From Marthasterias glacialis (taxonomy: Eukaryota > Echinodermata > Asteroidea > Forcipulatida > Asteriidae): 64,000 nt of DNA. Both the position numbers and the translations under genes were made by a program. Shown here piece after piece: positions 50,501 to 59,500 of this stretch (positions are counted from its first letter, which is position 1; every line of letters starts with the position of its first letter). A model generated the notes under the pieces. It was not told where the DNA came from and ran no database searches. It saw only the letters and a program-made list of their open reading frames with translations. The DNA is taken from NCBI GenBank assembly GCA_911728455.2, contig OU452240.1, positions 1,736,001-1,800,000 on the forward strand, read 5' to 3'.

Positions 50501-53500
50501 TCAAGCTCTGGTGGCTGAGTCATCGGAGTGTGGGTTCGAGTCCCGGTCATGACGCTTGTGTCCTTGAGCAAGGCACTTAACCATAATTGCTTCGTAAAAG
50601 TTGGGGAGGTAGAGCCTTCTGCTGTACCAGCCAGGCTTCTGATGGATGATACCTAAGCCTACATCCTTACGGACTGTAAAGGGGGTAACCCTGTTTCAGC
50701 CCCAGGAGTAGGTGGCAACGGCCCCTGGACAAAACTGTTGATTTGTAGCCCACACCTCGAGTGGCTTACTGGCCTTGTGTGTCTGGCGACTTCCATAAAA
50801 AAAAAAGAAGAAAAAAAATGGATAATATTAAGAGTTCAAGGAGTGAATGCTAAACATGAAATGTACCCGTTGTCTTTAGGTAAACCATGCACCTGCTGAC
50901 ACTCATGGGCCTGAAGATCAAAATCCAACATCCAGGTAAGTTTGATTCTTCCAAGTCAAATTCTCCACATCCATCAAATGTCTCAAGTAGATCAATGTAG
51001 GTCTTATAAGCTTGCAGTTGACTCCTTAGTTAATTAGCCACAGGAAGGGCCGTTGTTTAGTAAGGTAACATCCACACCCAATCATGCGAGTTCGTGTAAA
51101 ATTTTCAGGAGATTTATATCGCATAAATTCTAAATAGGGTCTCATCGCTCCTTTAAGGACAAGGAAGATTCCTGTGCTGCCGCTTCCAAGGTTTTATCCA
51201 TAGAGCTAGCTCTATGGTTGTACCGTATATTATGGGTTGGGATCTCTGGCTACACGGCAGTAACCGGTTGAATGGCTTCTGACTGGCACCCCGCGAAGAA
51301 AGATATTGAAAAAAATAGGGAGACCACAAACATTAGGACTGGATAGCTCAGTTCGTAGAGCGTCAGTATGTAATGCCGATTGTTGCAGGTTCAAATCCCG
51401 CAGGTGAAACCTGTGCCCCTACATGGGGGCAAGAAAGTGACGTAGACATTGGAATATGCTGTTGGTCGGTGCGCAGAGATCGATATGTGTGGATGTGATA
51501 CAACATGCAAACTTATGTAACTTCATGTGCTTAGTTTTCTTTGGACAAAGCTCTTAATAGTTGGCTTTTGTTAAATGGAAAATGTCATCAAGGTGTACTG
51601 TTGCTGGTTGCTGAAGACTAAAGACTACTAAAGATAATGTCAGTCTGCAAAGACTCCAATCAGATCTGAAATACCGATGATTTTTGATGGCTGCAGTGGA
51701 ACAAACCAGAGCTAAATGGTTAGAAGTGTGCATTTCACTGCGTGTGTGTCGTTCGGTACCTAGGTCTATGTCACAAAAGCGCGCCACCAGGCAAATCAAA
51801 ACGGATAATACAAATTTTGAGGAATGAACTAAAAGGTAATAACTAAAGAGAAAATTTATAACAATAGTATTATTTTTTATTAATATCAAACCATATAGTA
51901 AGCCCAAAAAAGGAAATGTGAAAAATACCACTTTAAGGAACCAATAATGAAGTCTGCGTTTCTGAAGTGACTGGTTTTAAAAATCTAAACACACAAGATT
52001 TTGAACAAATGTAAGGTTTTAAGAATTGCGTGTCAATGTCTTTTTGAAGGAAAATGAAAAGGTCTCGCAACGAGCGATGGAAAACAGAGAATTTACCTTC
52101 TACAGAGATACCAAACAAGGTAAGATAAATCTCTTTTTATCTGTAGACAGGGAATTATGTCGGAAAAAGCATCTTGCTGTGGTAGTTACTCCCTGACAAT
52201 CGCGTTAAAGCCCCAGTTCAACATTAGTAAAGTGTCTGTAAATGCTTCCATTCTTTGTAAAAAACAAGATATATGTCATAAAACCAACCTGTGAATATGT
52301 CAGCTCTTTTTGTTGTTATATTTTCGAGAAAACGGTAAAAATGCATTCAGCATTTTTGTACGCATTCATATAGGCAGAGTTTTCGACGGAAATTAATTTT
52401 GGATCTTTATCAGTTATTGTTTAAAAAATGATATCACTTCAGGCAGAAATATTTCAAGGAAAGTTTTCTTTCATCAATATCTTTGTACCATGTAAGGTAT
52501 TTGTAAATCTGTGAACATTTATGTTTTTCTTCTTACCAATGTTGAGCTGGGGCTTCTAAGGCCCAACATCGGTAATGTGAACAAAACTATAGGTACCAGA
52601 GCTTGATTGTGGGGTAAAATTCCACAAGACAGCAGGGCTTGTTCCTCAAAACTTCTACCGGACCAGAATTTATTTTACAAGACCAGAATCCTAATGAGAA
52701 ATAACTTTCTGTAAAGTTTAACTTGTAAACTGTTTTTATGTTTGTAGACAAGCACTAAGAGATCTTAAGAGTAGGTTTATCTCATTTGTCTTATGGGTTC
52801 TTATAATTTGATACTCAACAGAACTGAAAGATATTTACCAGACTCAAAGTCAACATTTGTTCATCTTTCCTTTTTGTTAAAGATATTACACAGTGTGGTC
52901 TTGTTATTCAATTGGTGAGGTATCAGTGTATATTCGGTTTGCGGTAACATCATGTGTGTGTATATCTACTTTGCTGTGTTGATTATTCTTGTAAGAACTT
53001 GTCCTGTTATTTATTCTACTACCGCGGAGTAGATTTCGGAATGCGGGCGGGGTTGGGGAGGGGGTGGAGGGATGGGGGCATCCAAAAAATAGACGAAGAA
53101 ATTGCAAATTCATTAACTGATGTAATCAACCTGCAAAGGAGATCTCGAAATCTCTGATGAAGTAAGGACTGACAACAGTCAGAAGGCCACACGGTGCAAT
53201 CCCCATCTCTACAGAGCAGTTTTGTGAACGCAAATTTGCAAAATATGTAATCAAGCGTTTGTGACTGAATTGCCTCAGAAATGAATTTATTAATCAGCAA
53301 TACTTCCAGTTTGGAGTTGCTCCATGACGTTTGGCCATAAATATTGTCAAACAAAGGGTAACAATAAAAACACATTGTTCTAAACTATTGTAGTGCAGTG
53401 CGTGAAGAATACTCAGGCATGGTTACAGAGAATGCCAGCTATCTCGCCCCCCAGCAAAGTCACCCCCTAAAGTTTCCCCCAGCAAAGTCAGCCCCTCCAA

Positions 53501-56500
53501 AGTTTCCCCCCTACAAAGTCGTCCCCTGCAAAATCAGCCCCTCCTCTCCAAAGTTTCCCCCACAAAGTCGCTTCTTGCAAAACCACCCCCTCCAAAGTTT
53601 ACCCCTACAAAGTCACCCCTTGCAAAATCACCCCCCTCCAAAAATTACCACTACAAAGTCGCCCCTTGCAAAGTCACCCCCCTCCAAAATTCCCTCTACA
53701 AAGTCGCCCCTTGCAAAGTCACCCCCTCCAAAGTTTCCCCCATACAAAGTCGCCCCCTTGCAAAATCACCCCCTAACAAAGGTGAATGTTTACTTCTTAA
53801 TGCAACGATTGATACTAAATGATTAACAATAATTATAAAGTTCATTCATTGAGCTTTTTGTTTATTCAACCATAATTCACAGAGAAATAACAGTTCATCA
53901 TATCAAATTAAAAAGTTAATATTAATAGCTTAAGTAAACAGGCACTTGAGTTGATTACCACACGACCTGAAGTGTCTCCGTGAAGTCATTGTACTGCAAG
54001 AGAGATATATATACCCAAGTAACAATCATTCAAAAAGTTGGCAGCGTCGGCCATAACAACTTGGCCGTGTTTATGTAAAGGTGTGAATGTTGATATAAAA
54101 CTTGTCCCAACATGTCTGTAAGTCAGCAGAGACGGGAGTCAAAACATCCGTCATTTAGACAACTTAGGAGGCAATGTCATGATTATAATATCAGGAGTAA
54201 GGTATATTGTAAGGAACAAGCCTGCTATCGATCCACGGTGACTATACACCTTTACGCCCACAAGCCAGGTATGGTGACACTCCACTCCTGACTGTCTGAG
54301 AAACAACTACTTCAGGCTACCTGCCTAAGTACAAACATTACACTTGTCATCTTGTCCTATAAACGGTCTCTTTGTTTTAGGAAGTACAGGCAATGGCTGC
54401 CACGATATTTATTGATCAGAACGTCTTTTGATCTTTACTCATTTATTGTTCCTGCTACACATTTTGCACTCCTGTAAAATTGTCATACAGGCATGAGATT
54501 GGTCAGTATTTTTCCTGGTGTCAGGATTTGTCAAAGATCTCCCATCACCTTTGAGGAGGGGGCTCCAAAAATACAAAATGAAACTCAAATAAAAAAACAT
54601 TGGGCGGCACCAAAATTGACTGGAGCGGGATTTGAACCTGCGACCACCAGCCTAACGTAACGACGGTCTATCAACTGAGCTCCAGTTGGTAGAGCTTCGG
54701 TACATTAAGCCGGGGTCGCAGGTTCAAATCATGCCTCAGTCAATTTTTCTGTATTCATGCCAAAATGTAATTGAATTCAAGAAACAAAAGTTTAATATAA
54801 TTGGGCAAGTTAAGCAAGCTTTTCAGTTGCCAAACATTTTTCTAGTCTAGTACGATTTGAAATGTTGCATGGTGGAGATACAATCTAGTGAGGTTTGCAG
54901 TAACAAAGTGTACATGAAAATCTAGTTTCACTGCCATCAATGCCATATGCCATGTCTTAGAAGATTGCAAACACCAGCTTTGTTAAAGCCCCAGCTCAAC
55001 ATTGGTAAAGTGTCTGTAAATGCTTCCATTCTTTGTTCAAACCAAGATATATGTCTTAAAACCAACCTGTGAACATTGCAGCTTATTTCATTGTTTCGTT
55101 TGCGAGAAAATTGTAAAAATGCATTCAGCATTTTTGTACCCATTCTTAGGCAGAGGTTTGGTCTCACATGAGACGAAAATTCACTTTGAATCTTTTTTCA
55201 TTTGTTACTAAAAACGACAACACTTTCGGCAGACATATTTCAAGGGAAGTTTTCTACCGTCATTATCTTTATACCACGTAAGGTACATGTAAATCTGTGA
55301 AGATTTAAGTTTTTTTTCTTCTTTCTTACCAATGTTGAGCTGGGTCTGTAATGGATGTCTAAGTGAAGTTTAAAGTTTCTCCTGAGACTGTGGAGCGTCT
55401 TAGAGAAGGTCATTGTCCAGTTGATTGCTTATCAGTCTCAGTGCCGCGGGGCTTAATTGTGTATTCAACCTACACGTCCTTCAAGACAAGAACCCCCATT
55501 TATTATTCAGTACACAGTCTGGGGGTATGATGATATCGTTCAGCATTTTTTTGGCCTCCTGTGACAGAAATGTTCCAACGATAAAAATAGAAATGTCATC
55601 AGATTTTGTTTGTGATCCCATTACGCTGTGCCCTGATTCCGGCTCACGGTATAGTGTCAACAGTCAGACGTTTTCCAATTTCAAACGGATCTGTTGTACA
55701 TTTCAGTGTGTTTGTTATTTTGAGCCGAGTTTCTTGTGATTTTTGAGGTCATGTGAGTAGAATCTGTAATCCTTGTGGGCTTCTCTTGTGGACACTTTTC
55801 AGTCCTCGGACCATTTTTGAGGCCCAACGTAAGTGTCGGTGTTGATCCGTTTCTTTCAAACATTGTCTATATTACACATGAGTTTTGTTGCAGAATTTAT
55901 CAAACAATCTGTCAGTACATGCAGTAGATTCCCTCTACAGCATTACTAAGGGAATGAAAGAGCGGCGACGAGGTCTTAATCGGCCGTTCAAAACCGTCAG
56001 TGTTCTGGCCCATGTGATAACAAGCACGTCCGCGACACTGTATAAATTGGCCTTGTCACACGGGGCATTTTACAGGCAACCAGTTCCAGGCAATCTCCAA
56101 CATGTCCAAGAAGAAAAGGCATTCACGTTTCAATTTTCACCCGATTTTCTTGAGGATTGTAATACATTGTTCGAAAAACAACTAACTCCTGTGCTACCAC
56201 AGTGTTCTTTGTGACATGGCCCTAAGGTTTTAAACGGCCGATTAAGACCGAGTCACCACTCTTTTATTCCAATTCGTAATTGCCCTTTTATTGTTAAGAA
56301 ATAAAATGTCGACGAAAATCAGAGAATGACACAACAAACCTTGCTCGCTTTGCAATGAATTTTGCTGATTTAAAAAAAAAAAATTAAAGTCCCAGCTCAA
56401 CATTGATATAGAGTCTGTATTAAACTGCTTCTATTCTTTGCACAAATCAAGATATTTGTAATAAAACCAACCTGTGAAAATGTCAGCTCGTTTCGTTGTT

Positions 56501-59500
56501 TCATTTGCGAGAAAACGGTAAAAACGGTAAAAATGCGTTCAGCATTTTTGTACCTATTTTTAGGCAGAGTTTTGGTTTCACAGGAGACGAAAACTAATTT
56601 TGGATCTTATTTCATTTATTATTTTGAAACGATAACACTTCAGGCAGAAATATTTCAAGGAAAGTTTTCTGCCATCATTATCTTTATACCATGTAAGGTA
56701 GATGTAAATCTGTGAACATTTATGTTTTTCTTCGTACCAGTGTTTAGCTGGGGCTTTCAAACATCAAATAAATCAACTCAAATTATTTTCAAACCCTCTC
56801 TGAAAAAAAGTGAAATTGTCCCCGGACACACCATGGTCACTCAGAAGCGTCAAGCACGGAGGATTGAAAGAATTTGTGGCTGCAGAATAAAGAGTTACCA
56901 CTACAGTCACTCCAAAAATAGCTCTGCGTCGTATGCTTCAGGATATTGCACAGTAGCTTGTTCCTCTTTCTAGTGGCTTGGGTTTTTATAGTCAACATCT
57001 ATTATAGACCTGGTATGTTGGTGCACCTGTCACTATGCATAATTTACACCCTTGTACATAATTAAAATGGTTAATACAGAGGTTGTATGACTCAGTATTG
57101 CTGTCCATTATTTGACAGATTTATTTTTATCTTCCAAAATGTCATTTTACGCACAAGTAGAATCACGTGTGTATAGGCAGGCCACTTGCTATCTCCAGGT
57201 TCCATGCTATCTCTTATTGGCAGATCAAAATGAAGCACTATTTTCTGTAAAGATCACTTTACGTTTGTACCCTGTAATGTAGAATCAAGATTAATAATAC
57301 TAATAATTAAACTGCATTTATAATGCGCCATGTGTCTGGTGTTCAAGCAACAAAGAGAAGTATAAAAGAATAAAATACAAATTAAGACATATTAAGGTAC
57401 AATCACTTGCTAAGAATATATATGGAGTTATATAAAATGAGTCTTCAGCAAGTTCTTGACTAGATTTGGTGCGCCCTATGTTCATTCTACTTCTAGCAGA
57501 GGCAGTGTTCAAAAATAAATTTTAAAACAGACAAAATCACAGTCTTAAAAGTAATTGGCTCTTACTGTGAGAAAAAAAAACATTAACCGAGCGTATTCCA
57601 TAATTTACATCACTACTCCTAATTGCCAATTTACGGCATCCCTGTGTAAGTGGGGTGACCGCTTGATATTATCTCCTAAACAGATGTTCCCTCTTTTACA
57701 GAAGAAGAAATCCAAGAAGACAAAGGTTTCTAAACACAGAGTGGGCGTGGCACCTGTCAATGAAGCCATCATAGCATCGCGAGCTCGGCCTCAACAGTCA
57801 CTGGTGAGTAATTTGCATATCAAACCATAGATGTTTCTGAATAGAGTGTCCTATCTATTTTGTAGTATCTTTGGAAAAATGCATGGCTGGCAAGGTGTTA
57901 TAAAAAATCCATGAAAATTGCATTCTTGTCGATTTTAAATGAAAGTCGCAATTCTCACATTTGTGTAACTCTCCTGAACTTTAGTCTATTTCAAAATAAC
58001 AGAAAGCTGTTATCAAAATCTTTGTGACCGCGTGTGTCTTTATAAATCAGGATGTGCTATTCTCGACTGCACATTCAAAGAACTCTTTATTTGATGCGAG
58101 ATATTTACTCCATTATTGAGGAAAACCTTGCAGCGAACTGACGTCGGAAAATATGACACGGCATCCTTCTATACTAAAACAACTTCCAAATAGTGACTGT
58201 AAATTGCATTCACTCTCTTGTCAACTTGGTTCAACATCAAAACTGTTTGGTGACCTACATTGACACTTAAAAAATAACTTTCCAGGAATTCTACTGTACC
58301 TACAGACTGAGTGTCTCCCGTATGATGGAGAACCAGTCGGTGATATTATCAGACCAGTCAAGATCTGAAAATATGTTGGGGCTTCGGGTTACCAAATGGT
58401 TAGAAAACAACTTATGATTGATGAATGGCCGTACAGATTTCTGCTTACTCGAATGTCAAATATGTGTGATTTATACCAGCTCTTATCTCTGCACATGTTC
58501 ACTGATTCAAGATGGTTCAGTGGGCATTTTATACAAGTATTAAATACATAGTCAACGTTTTTACAAAGTGATGAGTCTGTATCACAGCCAAAATTCTATG
58601 TTTGGAGGAAATCGCGGTTGAAGTTGGACTATTTTTTTAAAACTGCTGTTTCAGAGACTGCTTACTAGTTTTTACTTTATTTTAGCTTTTACTACCAGAA
58701 TAAAGCTGACTTCTTTAATTATACAGAACTGTCGACATGTTTTGAATCTTGCTGTCAATATTTGTTTTATAACACCCCATACATATATTGTTCATAGACG
58801 TTCATATATTGTTCATATATTGTTCGTAGATTGCTATGGGTATAGTACTTTAGGTTTCTATGGGATAGTACATTGGTTGCTGCAGGTGCAGCGCGTCGCG
58901 ATCATGTGGCTGTCTAGTAAAAATTAAGACAAATCATGTGACTCTCTAAACCAATCAAAATGCAGAATCTTGTAAGGGGTGTTATCAGGTTGAATAGATT
59001 GACGCTTAGACTTGATGGCCTTGGGGTCAGGTCCACTGTAGAAAAGCATTTAAAAAAAACCCAATTGATTGTGTGTTGTTTATTATCTGTTTTCGTCTTT
59101 ATCTGTTTCCTCTGGCGCTTGTATTTTCTTAGCCTGGTGCATCCTTTAATGTCGCAAGTGGAGATTTGGGTCGAACTGCCGATGATATGAGAACTGAGAT
59201 GGCCATGTTACTAGGAAACCCACCTGCAACCGATATGTACGGATATCGATCAAATCATTCTGCTCAATATGACGAGGTGAGATATTCAATACTGGGTAAT
59301 TATCAATGGATGAGCGGTCGATCCTGTTTGAGCCATGAAGCTGGAAAGTTTTGTTGTATTGTATCAGCCGATGGTTTCATGTCAATAAATGAGTGGCATA
59401 AATCCTTGAATATCATGTCAGTTTTGCCAAATACATGTTTTTTTGTCATGTTCTTATGAAATGGGAACCATGGGTACCATGGGTACCGTGGGTACCATGG

